A stretch of DNA of 64,000 nucleotides from Saccharomycopsis phalli (Eukaryota > Ascomycota > Saccharomycetes > Ascoideales > Saccharomycopsidaceae). The notes below the pieces were generated by a model. It had not been told where the DNA came from and did not search any database. It worked only from the letters and a program-made list of their open reading frames with translations. The stretch spans positions 62,001-126,000 of the forward strand of contig CP073216.1 in the NCBI GenBank assembly GCA_020342235.1, written 5' to 3'. Each line of letters starts with the position of its first letter. Positions within the stretch are counted from its first letter, which is position 1. Below, one piece after another: positions 10,334-20,376 of this stretch. The position numbers and the translations under genes were made by a program.

Positions 10334-12445
10334 TCAGGTTTTTCGGCAATTTTCAATATATGCAAGAAACTGTTCATTATACAACTGAAGTAAATTCATG
10401 TTGTTGGAAGTGACTTCATCCTCATGTGAGACGCCAGCCTTTTCATCCCCCACCAAATGTTTCTGGATTTCTGCTCGCAAAGTTTCAATTTCTCCAATCA
10501 TAAACTTGGTTCTCACTGTGTATATGAGGTTCAAGTAACTCAATAGCAACTGGAAATAATCAATCTCAAGTTGCTTATTGATCGTGACAGTAGCTTCGCT
10601 ATCGTTATCATCAAAAATATCTTTCAATGTATCCCGCACCAACTGTAAAATCTTACCTTTCCTGTCTGCCGTAAGATGGATATACTCCCTCAGAGGCAAC
10701 TTTGGCGCAATATTGGTTGGTTTGTTGAGATCAACCTTTGCAAGTTTATCTGCTGTTTCGTTGATATCCTTTTCTGACGCCCTGTCTTCCTTTTTTCTGC
10801 TGCTCAAGTCTTTTAAGACATTGAGAAAGTCTATCTTAGCACTCAAAAATGGACAACTTTCCAAGCCATTAACCAAAAAGTCCCATGTAAACTGCTCGTG
10901 GCTCAAGGCTAGAAATTTCAGAAAATAAGTCAAGATAATCTTTTTCCGGTCAAGTCCTATATGTGGTACCGATATCAAGCTCACTATGCTTTGCAAGAAA
11001 ATTTTTGTAAACGGCTCAAACTTGCTTCCCGGAACTGTTAGTTCATACACCTGGTTATTCAGCAAATTCTGACTCTCAAGACAAGTCCAGACCCAAAATA
11101 TTATCGTGTCTTGAATTGAGCTGAAATGCCGGAAGGACATCTCCGATTTCCGTTGCTCTCGAATCGTCAATATAGGAATAAGAAACCGAAGGGCCAATAA
11201 AATCGACTCTCTTGTGGTCATTGTCAATTCCGGAACAGCGCCCAGTTTGATGTCATCAAACACATGGTAAGATATTATAGTAAAACATCCAATGACAGAC
11301 AATGGAAGTTCCTGTCTGTCACCGTTTATACCTGTCAAAGTATCCACGAAATTCACATTGGCAGCATTGAATGTTTGACTCACAAGCGATTCTGGATCCA
11401 AATTCTTCTTATTCTCAATCAAGTCTTTAAATAGCTCGTTGGTATCATTGACTATGGACTTATCAAACACCTCTTCCAAATCCAAATCATTGGATAATGT
11501 CAATTGGTAACATCGGTCCATCAACTCGGAGAAAGTCTCGGCAACATGATCGGTACTATCAGTAGCAATCTGGCTTTTATTATGGAGGGTCCGCTGGATG
11601 AGAAGTCGGTAAAAATTGACGGACAAGTCAGTCTGGTAATACTTGCAGGAAATTTCAACCGAACTTGCGAGGAAACTTCGCAACAACTTTGCCAGAAGGT
11701 AGTTTTCGTCTTCCTCAATGATTTTATGGTCCTCGTTTGTGTTAGGGTCCCAGTCTTCAGGATGAAGTGGCTGGATGTAATCACGCACAAAGAGATAGGC
11801 CCGTTTTAGCATAAATGTGGGATCATGGATATCCAGGATATTGGCATTGAAGCATTTGGTGAACCCAGCAATGGCCATGGATAGAAATTTAGAAGGGAAC
11901 ATGGTATTGATTCGTTTCAAGCAGGCCACCACCAACTCCAATAAGGAATGAAACTGCAAATTGAACCAGTTTTCTTGTACCTTGTGGGTGAATCGCTCCT
12001 GATCCTTCTCGGGCAATATCGCCTTGAATTTGACCAAGTCTCGGTGTAATAGCCCACTAAGCAATTCACATGCACGTAATAACAACTCCTTGGGATTCCC
12101 ACGGCGCGCCAATGAGTCAAAGATATGGAAAATATGTGACAACTTGATGTTTTTCAATAGGCTCTCACCAAAGAAAAACTGTTTACAGGGTATGAACTTG
12201 AGCAAAATCTCAGGTATATCCCAGCCTATCTGGTATAACAACTTGGGATCATTGTCCAAAATGTCCAGTAACTTGACGAGTAACTTTCGATTGTCCTCAT
12301 CATCATAAGACTCTGGCTTAGATAAGTGGTAGTCGATCAACGTGGCAAACGAAAAAAAGTCGCCATTTCCATCGACAACAAAATCCTTATACCCGTCGTC
12401 TAACAATTTACAAATTTCGTCTACCGGAATAGCTTCCTCTGTCAT
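10334..12445 (-). CDS. YBP1: Yap1-binding protein, YBP1/YBP2 family (DUF1760)
   Basis: The ATG at 12445 gives about 703 residues; the frame extends a few codons upstream only with GTG. The N-terminal half has IGWDIPEILLKFIP and the centre has ACLKRINTMFPSKFLSMAIAGF. These match the recalled S. cerevisiae Ybp1 motifs IGWDLPKGLLKF and SLKRISTLFPSKYLGAAVS in order and spacing. The rest looks like a helical-repeat protein with no membrane segment. In S. cerevisiae, Ybp1 binds the bZIP factor Yap1 and is needed for its oxidation by the peroxidase sensor Hyr1/Gpx3, and Ybp2 also has a kinetochore role. One protein may cover both here. The family call is strong; the role is by homology. Confidence 0.85.
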   Translation of the reverse strand: MTEEAIPVDEICKLLDDGYKDFVVDGNGDFFSFATLIDYHLSKPESYDDEDNRKLLVKLLDILDNDPKLLYQIGWDIPEILLKFIPCKQFFFGESLLKNIKLSHIFHIFDSLARRGNPKELLLRACELLSGLLHRDLVKFKAILPEKDQERFTHKVQENWFNLQFHSLLELVVACLKRINTMFPSKFLSMAIAGFTKCFNANILDIHDPTFMLKRAYLFVRDYIQPLHPEDWDPNTNEDHKIIEEDENYLLAKLLRSFLASSVEISCKYYQTDLSVNFYRLLIQRTLHNKSQIATDSTDHVAETFSELMDRCYQLTLSNDLDLEEVFDKSIVNDTNELFKDLIENKKNLDPESLVSQTFNAANVNFVDTLTGINGDRQELPLSVIGCFTIISYHVFDDIKLGAVPELTMTTRESILLALRFLIPILTIREQRKSEMSFRHFSSIQDTIIFWVWTCLESQNLLNNQVYELTVPGSKFEPFTKIFLQSIVSLISVPHIGLDRKKIILTYFLKFLALSHEQFTWDFLVNGLESCPFLSAKIDFLNVLKDLSSRKKEDRASEKDINETADKLAKVDLNKPTNIAPKLPLREYIHLTADRKGKILQLVRDTLKDIFDDNDSEATVTINKQLEIDYFQLLLSYLNLIYTVRTKFMIGEIETLRAEIQKHLVGDEKAGVSHEDEVTSNNMNLLQLYNEQFLAYIENCRKT

Positions 12446-13215
12446 TGAAATATGCACCGATTATAACCTCATTGCGCGATGATTGTCTGAAAAGTAATCA
12501 TCTACTCCATCCAGACATCACATCACAACACCACGTGGGACCACCAGCTGCCCAGCCAAAAGGACGGGGAGTAAGCTTGAAGAGTAGTGGAGGGGACTGG
12601 TGATTAATATTTTAGGCTGTGATATAGTGACTTTGTTGTGGCTGTTTATAGCCGTCCTGTCCTACTTTGGGCAGGCTGGAGTGCGGGCTTTTGGTTGTGT
12701 AGTCCATTTGGCGTGTCATTATCAAGATACGATATATTTGCAAGGTACTTACTGCCCAATTCTTTAGTAAAGACAGCCAAAATATTACTATATATGAGTA
12801 AGCATTGGAAAATGGGAATCCAAAATTATTAGTAATTCACCAAATACCTCAGGCAGGTTTCCTAACCGTGCAACGCCGTGATCAAAAAGGCCTGACAAAT
12901 TGGCATTGTACAACTTGCCAAGACACGAATATATGTGAATTTAAATTTTTGTGGACCAGCGGCAAATTGCTGACCAATGGCCAGTGGTTGCTTGCAATTC
13001 CAGAACCGTTGTCTTGTATTACGTCAGCATTACGATAGCATTATGAGATTTTTCAGCCTGTGCCACTGTTATATAACCATTACAAATATGTAGCCCAATG
13101 CACGTTTAACAATCTGCCACCAAGTATATAAGCCTGTGGTTTCGAGGGTATTGGAAATTATTGCTTTTCAAAAATATTTCACACAGACATATATTCGACT
13201 AAAAATACTACTCAA
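12446..13215. other. Divergent promoter region between YBP1-like and pirin genes
   Basis: 770 bp between two divergent starts, so it carries both promoters. A TATATAAG lies at 13125-13132, about 85 bp before the pirin ATG. No supported ORF was found. Sharing a promoter region with an oxidative-stress gene fits the stress-linked expression known for fungal pirins, but that link is inference. Confidence 0.5.
13125..13132 (+). promoter_or_regulatory. TATA box of the pirin gene
   Basis: TATATAAG lies 84 bp upstream of the ATG at 13216, a typical position for a regulated yeast promoter. Confidence 0.55.
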
Positions 13216-14148
13216 ATGAATCCTAGAACTGTTCTCAAATACTTTCTTGCCATTGAGCAAAGCGAGGGTGTTGGTGCGAGAGTACGGAGATCCATCGGAA
13301 CCATGTCTCTCCGCAACTTTACTCCATTTTTGATGTTGGATCACTTCAGCGCTCATCCAGGGAGCGGAGGGTTTCCTTCTCATCCACATCATGGACAGGA
13401 AACCATTTCCTACGTGATACAGGGAGCAATTGCCCATGAGGACTTTACAGGAAGTAGGGGGATATTGAAGAGCGGAGATTTGCAGTTTATGACCGCTGGC
13501 AAGGGTGTGGTCCACTCTGAGATTCCGGTGAAGGAAAAGGAAGACCGTCCGTGTATTGGGATGCAATTGTGGGTTGATTTACCTGCAGAGTTGAAGGACT
13601 GTGAGCCGCGATACAGAGACTTGCGGGCAAAGGAGATTCCAATTGCTCGACCAAATGACAAGGTCGAGGTCAAGGTCATTAGTGGGACCTCGTATGGTGT
13701 TGGATCGGTACGAGACTTGGCATATACTCCGGTTGTGTATTACCACTACACGATCAAGCCTGGGGGAGAATTCAAGCAGGAGGTGCCAAAGGACTACAAC
13801 TCGTTTGTGTACTTGATGGAGGGTTCCTTGAAGATCAATGGCAAAACGTACGAGCAGTACAGCTCTATTTTCTTCAACCGAGATGGAGATGTCATTGAGG
13901 GAAGTAACCCTGTTGACTCTGGGAAAGACGTGAGCTTTGTGTTGATTGGCGGGCAAGTTCTTGATCAGAAGATTGTCCAGTACGGACCTTTTGTCGAGAC
14001 TAGTCAAGAGAGAATGCTGCAGGTGTTTAGAAATTATCAGCTGGGTACCAATGGCTTTGAAAAAGCCCGTACCTGGGTGAGCAAGATTGACGATGCGGTG
14101 ACCGAGGAGGACGTTCTCAGAGTAATGATGAAGAGAGACGAGTTATAG
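13216..14148 (+). CDS. Pirin family protein (bicupin)
   Basis: A 310-residue protein. The N-terminal cupin shows the pirin signature: LRNFTPFLMLDHF, then FPSHPHHGQETISYVIQGAIAHEDF and GDLQFMTAGKGVVHSEIP. The His residues in HPHH, the Glu of GQET and the later His (VVHSE) are the metal ligands of the pirin iron site. A second, degenerate cupin follows. Pirins are nuclear or cytosolic iron proteins; some have quercetin 2,3-dioxygenase activity in vitro, and in Candida they are linked to oxidative stress. S. cerevisiae lacks a clear copy, while CUG-Ser yeasts carry one or more (PRN genes). The gene ends 123 bp before NSA1 on the same strand. The family is certain; the cellular role is not. Confidence 0.93.
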   Translation: MNPRTVLKYFLAIEQSEGVGARVRRSIGTMSLRNFTPFLMLDHFSAHPGSGGFPSHPHHGQETISYVIQGAIAHEDFTGSRGILKSGDLQFMTAGKGVVHSEIPVKEKEDRPCIGMQLWVDLPAELKDCEPRYRDLRAKEIPIARPNDKVEVKVISGTSYGVGSVRDLAYTPVVYYHYTIKPGGEFKQEVPKDYNSFVYLMEGSLKINGKTYEQYSSIFFNRDGDVIEGSNPVDSGKDVSFVLIGGQVLDQKIVQYGPFVETSQERMLQVFRNYQLGTNGFEKARTWVSKIDDAVTEEDVLRVMMKRDEL

Positions 14149-14271
14149 TACGGTACATAGGTTAAATAATTAAATGAGATATTCCACAGTATATTTTGCG
14201 TAGGGTAGGCAGTTTGCATGCACGTGAAAATTTTCGTGATGATGTGCAAAAATATATTTTCATCCACGACA

Positions 14272-15558
14272 ATGAGGTTTTTTGTAGCCACCGACGAGGG
14301 GTTATTTGGTAAGTGGATTGCTAGTTCGCGGTGTTTTTACTAATCTTCAGATACTCGATGCGAGAGAAAAACCGATACTTCCAAAGCCGATGCTCCACAG
14401 CCGCAGTATTTGGTGAAGTATGTCACCGAGACTCGACTGAACAAAATAGAAGGGCTCAAGTTGGTAAGCAGAGCAGAGGGCAAGATGGGCTTGTTGTTTG
14501 CTATGCGGAGTGACGGGATTTTGGATGTATATTGTGTGTTGAGCGAGGGATTGGCGTTGACAATAAGAATAGATTTGCAGGACAAGGGGAGATATGTTGG
14601 CTTGGATCTGGACCAGGAGTGTGTATACACGGCCAATGAGGCTGGTCAAGTGAGTGTGGTTTTGTTGAAGGATGTGTTTTCGCGGATAAATGTGGACAGT
14701 GTTGAGCAAATAAATGTGGACAGTGTTCTGCAAGGCACTGCTGACATTGGCGTGGACCGCGAGATTCCTGTGTACAAATTCAAGGTCAAGGCCCCGATTT
14801 CGGCGTTGGCGAAACATCCCGATGCGTTTTTGTTTGCATATGGAGGCAAGGAGAACGATTTGAAGCTTGTATCGGTGGAGCTTCCCAAGACGCAGGACCG
14901 TGTGGTGAGTGTTGAAGCAGAGACTGTGTTCCAGGCCAAGAACGTCAAAAACGACAAGCTTGATTTGCGGGTGCCTATTTGGATCAGCAATGTGCTATTT
15001 GTCAGCAAGGAAGTGTTGATTACCACGACGAACTACGGTCAAGTGAGACGGTATGATACTGGGCATGGGCGGAAGCCAATTGTGGATGCCAAAGGGTCTG
15101 AGCACAGGATTGTAGCAGCCACTGGTGGTCGAGATGGGGAGGTGATTTTTGCGGATGACCATGCTTCTGTTTGTAGATATAGTCTTGACAAGAGGCGGTT
15201 GATGGGCAAGTATTCCGGGAGTGTGGGGTCGGTGAATGTGGTGCGAGTGCGAGGGGGAGGAGGTGAGGATGTGTTGTTGACGGGGGGATTGGACAGGTAT
15301 CTTCGGGTGTATGGTGTGGATAGTCGGGAGCAGTTGGTTAAGTTGTATGTGAATTGTGTGATTAACGGGGTGGAATGTGTGGAGGAGGGGGAGGAGGAGG
15401 AGGATGATAATGATGAGGAATACGAGGAGGATGATGATGATGAAGAGGATGAGGAGGATGATGATGATGAAGAGGATGAGGAGGATGATGAGGAAGAGGA
15501 TGATGATGAAGAGAATAACGATAGACGGACTCGCAAACGACAAAAGGTAAAACATTAA
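14272..15558 (+). CDS. NSA1: Ribosome biogenesis WD-repeat protein Nsa1 (WDR74 homologue), spliced
   Basis: Two exons: 14272-14308 and 14351-15558, joined across a 42-nt intron (GTAAGT at 14309, TACTAAT at 14338, AG at 14350). Splicing gives 414 residues starting MRFFVATDEGLFDTRCERK, which fits the start of S. cerevisiae Nsa1 (MRLLVSCVDSGSIKEV). Without splicing the second exon has no ATG before conserved sequence. The body has beta-propeller blades with FAYGGKENDLKLV, FQAKNVKNDKLDLRVPIW, YDTGHGRKPI and LLTGGLDRYLRVY, matching Nsa1 closely. The C-terminus is a long Asp/Glu run from GAT/GAG repeats and then a basic nuclear signal (RRTRKRQKVKH). Nsa1 acts on pre-60S particles in the nucleolus and is released by the Rix7/NVL ATPase. 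Confidence 0.92.
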
Positions 15559-15706
15559 TTGCCAATGACAAAGGTAAAACGTCATTGCCAACGTCACAGT
15601 AATCATGGCCTGTGCTCTACAAACATAAAACAAAGAGTTACAATACAAATAGGAGGCTTGTAGTGGAATGACAATACTATCGGAAACACGTAGATTACAA
15701 CACACT

Positions 15707-18079
15707 TCAGTTTTGCTGCAAACGCTGCAATGTCTGCATCAAGCTCTGGATGTTATTGGGATCGGTACTGTTGCCTTGCTGCGCTTGCTCCTGGGGAGGA
15801 TACTGTTGGGGTGGAGGTGGAGGTGGCTGGTTGTATTGCAGTGGCGGAGATTGGTACTGTTGATGATGTTGCTGTTGTTGTTGTTGTTGTTGCTGTTGTT
15901 GTGGCTGATACTGTTGCTGTTGATACTGTTGCTGTTGATACTGCTGCTGTTGTTGTTGTGGCTGATACTGCTGCTGCTGCTGTTGTTGTTGTGGCTGCTG
16001 CTGCTGATACTGTTGCTGCTGCTGCTGCTGTTGCTGCTGGGGAAATCCATATTGATTCAGACTGCCAGAGTTCCCTGGCTGCACTTGCTGCACCAAGGAA
16101 AACAAACTCTGGAGCGAATTCTGATCAAAGCTGCTCAATGTCTGCAACACATTGGCATTGATTTGCGGCGCCGCCTGCGCAGGCTGGTAGCCTTGATTAT
16201 AGTTCTGGAACGACCCCTGCGACCCGTTGAACGACTGCTGCAGCATGCGGCCGTACTGGCTATAATTGTCATTCTCGTCAAAGCTGCTGCCGTAGCTTCG
16301 GCCCTGATTCCGCCGGTTATTGTGGCCTCGGCCTCGCGGCGCACGGTTCGTGCCCTTGGCCCGGATAAACAACTCCACTGCCACGTCGACTGTGACTGTC
16401 TGGTACTCGTCGAAACGGACTCCGCCGTCGCTCGACGTCTGGAAGATCTGCACGTCCAAGTTGCCGTCCCGATGTATGACAATGACCCCGTTGACACCAG
16501 AGTACGCTGCGTCGTTGATCAACGACCGGAGCGACGTCTGGGACGCCAAATGCGTCACGCCGACGACAATGCCGCTGTTCCGGAGCCGCAGCGTGAGCTG
16601 GCCCACAAGCCCGCTGTCGGCGGCCTTTTTGACATACACCTGGCACTCGGTTCCAGGCATGATCTTGTTCTCCTGCCCGTTGAACAGGCCCCGCGTGTCG
16701 GCACGGTCCTTTTGCCGTTTCGCCGGCACGTTTCCCGCATCGTACTCCCGCTTCGAGTTGTTCCGCCGCCCGCCAGAGATTGGAGTGTACTCATATGTGC
16801 CCCCGGTGTTTTGGAGACTGTTGATGTTGGTCTGGTTCTGCCGGCCGCGCGAAGTGCCTCCGCTGATGTACTGTCCGCTGTTGCGGTTCTTCTGCTGCGA
16901 TTTCGACACCTCCAAGTGCATCACCTTGCCGTGTAACGGCACCTGCCGCTCGCCCTGGATCGCGTCCATACATTGGTCCACGGTCTTGAACTGACAAAAA
17001 CCGTACCCTGCCTTGATGGAGATCTGCACCACCTCGCCGTACTGCGAGAAGATCCGCCACAACGTCTGCTTCGTCGCAGTGTTGGCCGGAAGATTGCCGA
17101 TAAACAACCGCGACCCGGTCGGAAACTGGTCCCAGTTGCCCGACGTCACATACTCCCCTTCCTGGGTGACAAACGCATTGAACTTGATCACCTCCTCGGG
17201 CGTCATGGCCCCGCTCAAGTCGGGCCGCCGGCAGAACGGATTCACCGCCTTCACGTCCTCCACATCCTCGGCAAAACTGCCGTTGCCCGGTTTGGTAAAC
17301 CTCTCGTCGTTCGGGTTCTGCAAGTACTCTCCAATAAGCCTCTTCTTGCCCTCGTCGTCCATCGCAAGAAACGTCGGGTCCTTGACAAATGGCAAACTAA
17401 GAACATACAGCATGAGATCTTTACCCTGCTCCACACTCGTGTCGACAGCATCTACGTTACTGGAAGTGGCCTCCTCCGGCTTATCGTCGTCAAAGTACAA
17501 CGGCACAGGCTCATACTCGTCGTCGCTCTCGTCCTTTTGTGTTTCTTCCAACCCCAACTCGGACTCGTCTGGTATATCGTCCTTTTGCGTCTCTTGCGAT
17601 TCGTCCTCGGCGACTTCTTTTGGTCTAGCCTCTTCGTCCTCGGCGGCTTCTTTTGGTCCTGCCTCAACTTCTGCCTCTGGCTTTTCTTCTGCCTCTGGCT
17701 TTTCTTCTGCCTCTCCTTCTGGCTTCTCTTCTGCCTCTCCTTCTGGCTTCTCTTCTTGCTCTCCCTCTGGCTCGTCCTCCGGCTCATCCTCCGGCTCATC
17801 CTCCGGCTCAGCTACTGGCTCGGCTACCAGCTCAACAACCAGCTCATCGCCAGTCTCTGCCTCCAGTATACAACCTTGCTTCTCCTCGTCTACTGCATCC
17901 TCCGACACGCTTTCTTCTTGAAAAGTAGCTGACTTTTGGTCTTCTGGAAAAGCCTCAGACGGTACTGCTTCTACACTAGAGTCTGGTCCATCCTGCTGGT
18001 TTGGGTCCGGCGGCGCGGAACCGATCTCGGAGTAATTTGGCTCGTCAATATTGCCATCTGAATTAGGATCCTCTGACAT
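15707..18079 (-). CDS. NAB3: Nab3, RNA-binding subunit of the Nrd1-Nab3-Sen1 termination complex
   Basis: A 790-residue protein from the ATG at 18079. An acidic N-terminal third includes degenerate repeats of EDEP and EEKPEGEA. A conserved segment with YVLSLPFVKDPTFLAM and VNPFCRRPDLSGAMTPEEVIKFNAF leads into one RRM at about residues 325-400: RLFIGNLP is RNP2, and GYGFCQFKTV is RNP1-like. The C-terminal part is glutamine-rich, with long pure Q runs at about residues 680-745, a prion-like tail as in S. cerevisiae Nab3. Nab3 binds UCUU motifs in nascent Pol II transcripts and directs termination of snoRNAs and unstable RNAs. The gene converges with NSA1, with stops 148 bp apart. A long open frame on the opposite strand here is a by-product of the repeats. 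Confidence 0.93.
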   Translation of the reverse strand: MSEDPNSDGNIDEPNYSEIGSAPPDPNQQDGPDSSVEAVPSEAFPEDQKSATFQEESVSEDAVDEEKQGCILEAETGDELVVELVAEPVAEPEDEPEDEPEDEPEGEQEEKPEGEAEEKPEGEAEEKPEAEEKPEAEVEAGPKEAAEDEEARPKEVAEDESQETQKDDIPDESELGLEETQKDESDDEYEPVPLYFDDDKPEEATSSNVDAVDTSVEQGKDLMLYVLSLPFVKDPTFLAMDDEGKKRLIGEYLQNPNDERFTKPGNGSFAEDVEDVKAVNPFCRRPDLSGAMTPEEVIKFNAFVTQEGEYVTSGNWDQFPTGSRLFIGNLPANTATKQTLWRIFSQYGEVVQISIKAGYGFCQFKTVDQCMDAIQGERQVPLHGKVMHLEVSKSQQKNRNSGQYISGGTSRGRQNQTNINSLQNTGGTYEYTPISGGRRNNSKREYDAGNVPAKRQKDRADTRGLFNGQENKIMPGTECQVYVKKAADSGLVGQLTLRLRNSGIVVGVTHLASQTSLRSLINDAAYSGVNGVIVIHRDGNLDVQIFQTSSDGGVRFDEYQTVTVDVAVELFIRAKGTNRAPRGRGHNNRRNQGRSYGSSFDENDNYSQYGRMLQQSFNGSQGSFQNYNQGYQPAQAAPQINANVLQTLSSFDQNSLQSLFSLVQQVQPGNSGSLNQYGFPQQQQQQQQQQYQQQQPQQQQQQQQYQPQQQQQQYQQQQYQQQQYQPQQQQQQQQQQQHHQQYQSPPLQYNQPPPPPPQQYPPQEQAQQGNSTDPNNIQSLMQTLQRLQQN
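15850..16045. repeat. CAG/CAA repeat encoding the Nab3 polyglutamine tail
   Basis: On the plus strand the region is an impure run of CTG, TTG and TGA-type triplets; on the coding strand it is CAG/CAA with interspersed TAC and CCA. Mixing of the two glutamine codons should damp slippage, yet length variation between strains is likely. Confidence 0.85.
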
Positions 18080-18467
18080 GACGATAATAATGGATTTGAC
18101 TGGTACACAAAGGCTGTTGGAAATTGGTTTGGCTAATGGATGATGGTTTTGGTACAGAAAAAATATAGAGGCTTCTAATCAATAGACGTTTTCTCTGAAA
18201 TTGAATACCGAAGCAGTCGTGGTTACAACGTAAAGGCAAATGAGTTGTATTCAACCAAAAAGTAAATAGGCCTCACGTGTTTTAAACAATGGTCACATGT
18301 ATTGATGTAGGTCATTCTCTACACCAGTCACACTTGGCACGTGAAGTATCTTCTTGTCATTCAGTTTCTGACATCCGGGTAAATGTAGAAGCTGCCAGTT
18401 GCCCTGGGCTACACTATGAAAAATTTTGTGAAGCTTCTTTTGTGATTGTACAATAGATAGTTAAAAA
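18080..18467. promoter_or_regulatory. Divergent NAB3/RPL28 promoter with two CACGTG sites
   Basis: 388 bp between two divergent starts. CACGTG is present at 18274-18279 and 18338-18343, each embedded in a TCACGTG context on one strand. In Candida-type yeasts Cbf1, which binds TCACGTG, works with Tbf1 at ribosomal protein genes, so these are plausible Cbf1 sites for RPL28. I do not see a clear Tbf1 motif. Confidence 0.55.
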
Positions 18468-19095
18468 TGCCAACTAGATTAACTAAAACCAGAAAACACA
18501 GAGGTCACGTCTCAGGTATGTTATTGGATTGAGAATGGCAATAATGGCAATGATATTATTGGGCGAATCATGTTGACAAGATGAACGATATTTTCCAACC
18601 AGTCATGATTTGATCACGTCTATTCGAAAAGAGTCGCAGCCCCGAGGAAATCCATTGAATTGTCTAATCACTATGAATAATACTAACGCAATAGCCGGTA
18701 AGGGTCGTATTGGTAAGCACAGAAAGCATCCAGGTGGTCGTGGTAAGGCTGGTGGTCAACATCATCACAGAATTAATATGGACAAGTACCACCCTGGTTA
18801 CTTTGGTAAGGTTGGTATGAGATACTTCCACAAGCAACAAGGACACTTCTGGAAGCCAGTTCTCAACTTGGACAAATTGTGGACTTTGGTCCCAGAAGAG
18901 AAGAGAGACAGCTTGTTGAAGGCTGCTTCTCCATCTGCTGCTCCAGTAATTGACACTTTGGCTGCCGGTTACGGTAAGGTTTTGGGTAAGGGTAGATTCC
19001 CACAAGTGCCAGTCATTGTTAAGGCTAGATACGTCTCCAAGTTGGCTGAGGAGAAGATCAAGGCTGCTGGTGGTGTTGTTGAATTAATTGCTTAA
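18468..19095 (+). CDS. RPL28: 60S ribosomal protein L28 (uL15), spliced
   Basis: Exons 18468-18516 and 18695-19095 are joined across a 178-nt intron (GTATGT at 18517, TACTAAC at 18681, AG at 18694). The product is 149 residues, the same length as S. cerevisiae Rpl28. It begins [16 protein letters not shown] and continues [37 protein letters not shown] and ends [11 protein letters not shown]. The intron falls after codon 16 plus one base. I recall an intron near this point in S. cerevisiae RPL28 but have not checked it. Codons are those of a highly expressed gene (TTG for leucine, no in-frame CTG seen). uL15 lies near the 60S exit region; resistance changes to cycloheximide map to its conserved glutamine in other species. 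Confidence 0.98.
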
Positions 19096-19220
19096 ATGAT
19101 TTACTTAATCAAATACGTCCATTAGTACTGTAATCAATAATGACATTTACAACTGTAGAGCATGTTACACGTGATGTATGGTCCTGAATATCTGGCTGGC
19201 TCAATTTGTGGATAAGCACA

Positions 19221-19895
19221 ATGTCAGATTCCTGGAGTGTTGAGGAGGCAATTCCAAAGCATGTCCAAGAGCTTTTGAAAGGCGGAAACTTGGACAATGG
19301 TGCTTATATTCTCGTCTTCCTCCAGATTATCTCTGAACTTAAAAGCCAGCGTCGCACTGGTTGGTTAGACTTTGGTATTAACGACTGTGAATCCATCGCC
19401 GACCACATGTATCGCATGGGGATAATCACCACGGTTCTTCCAAGCAAGGTGAAAAACATTCTCTCTGAAAAGCAAGAGACCGTGGTCTTGGACAAGGCAA
19501 AGTGTGCTCAAATTGCCATTATTCATGATATGGCGGAGTCGCTTGTAGGGGATATCACGCCGCGCGACCCGGTTCCCAAGGAGGAGAAGCATCGTCGCGA
19601 ACTACTCACCATGGAATATTTGACGGAAATACTTGTCCGGCCATACAACTCGCAAGCTGCTGATGAGATCATGGGGCTCTGGCTCGATTATGAGGAGTTG
19701 CGGAACATTGAGGCGCGCTATGTTAAGGATATCGACAAGTTTGAGATGATTCTACAGGCATTTGAGTATGAGAAACGGACACAAAAGAAGGTGAACTTGC
19801 AGCCATTCTTTGAGAGCTTTTCGCAAATCAAAACCAATGAAATCAAGGCATTGACTCAGCAGGTGTTAGATCAGCGGAGCGAGTTTTGGGGTTGA
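19221..19895 (+). CDS. YGK1: HD-domain 5'-deoxynucleotidase (HDDC2/YfbR type)
   Basis: The ATG at 19221 gives 224 residues; the open frame starts slightly earlier with TTG. The HD phosphohydrolase motifs are in order: ESIADHMYRMG (first His), IAIIHDMAESLVGDITP (the HD pair with a conserved ES.VGD.TP) and a downstream ARYVKDIDKFEMILQAFEYE with the last Asp. This pattern matches S. cerevisiae YGL101W/YGK1 and human HDDC2, which remove phosphate from dNMPs. The metal ligands appear intact. It lies just downstream of RPL28 on the same strand with a 125-bp gap. Confidence 0.9.
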   Translation: MSDSWSVEEAIPKHVQELLKGGNLDNGAYILVFLQIISELKSQRRTGWLDFGINDCESIADHMYRMGIITTVLPSKVKNILSEKQETVVLDKAKCAQIAIIHDMAESLVGDITPRDPVPKEEKHRRELLTMEYLTEILVRPYNSQAADEIMGLWLDYEELRNIEARYVKDIDKFEMILQAFEYEKRTQKKVNLQPFFESFSQIKTNEIKALTQQVLDQRSEFWG

Positions 19896-20376
19896 TGCAA
19901 TGGCTTATGATCCAGAGTATTTACGTTTAAGTACTGGTATTTCTCAATTGATAATGTGAAACAATGTGGATGTATGTAGATCCCGGCGCCACTACTAAAT
20001 ATTTGGTGGAGAAAACGAGGTTTGTATACCCGCAATTGTTTAAATATTACTAAACCACAATGATTAAGGGATAGGCCCCCGCAATCTCCAAAGATCCCAG
20101 GTAAAGGAGGAGACCAAGCTTGTCCTAGTATAGTGTTCTTGAACATCAAACGTAGTGAGAGGTCAAAGTCTATTGATTAAGGTGCATTATTAGGTACTTT
20201 GATTGGGCTGTCAACTAATTTAGCAAGCAATCTGCCCACCAATGTATTAGGTAAAGGGCAGGGTGTATTGAAATCAACTACAGTTTAGTTGGCATGACAA
20301 CGTCATGGGGTAAAAGATGCCCCCCACACTTACAGTGTATATAAGATTGTAGCATGGTAGCTTTCCAAACTATGTA
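19896..20376. other. Intergenic region with MFS gene promoter
   Basis: 480 bp between YGK1 and the allantoate-permease-type gene. A TATATAA at 20338-20344 lies only about 33 bp before the ATG, so the leader must be very short or transcription starts elsewhere. No gene found. Confidence 0.5.

Noticed and set aside
15668-16936. A 422-codon plus-strand frame of mostly leucine
   Set aside because: It is the opposite strand of the NAB3 polyglutamine region and RRM-downstream sequence.
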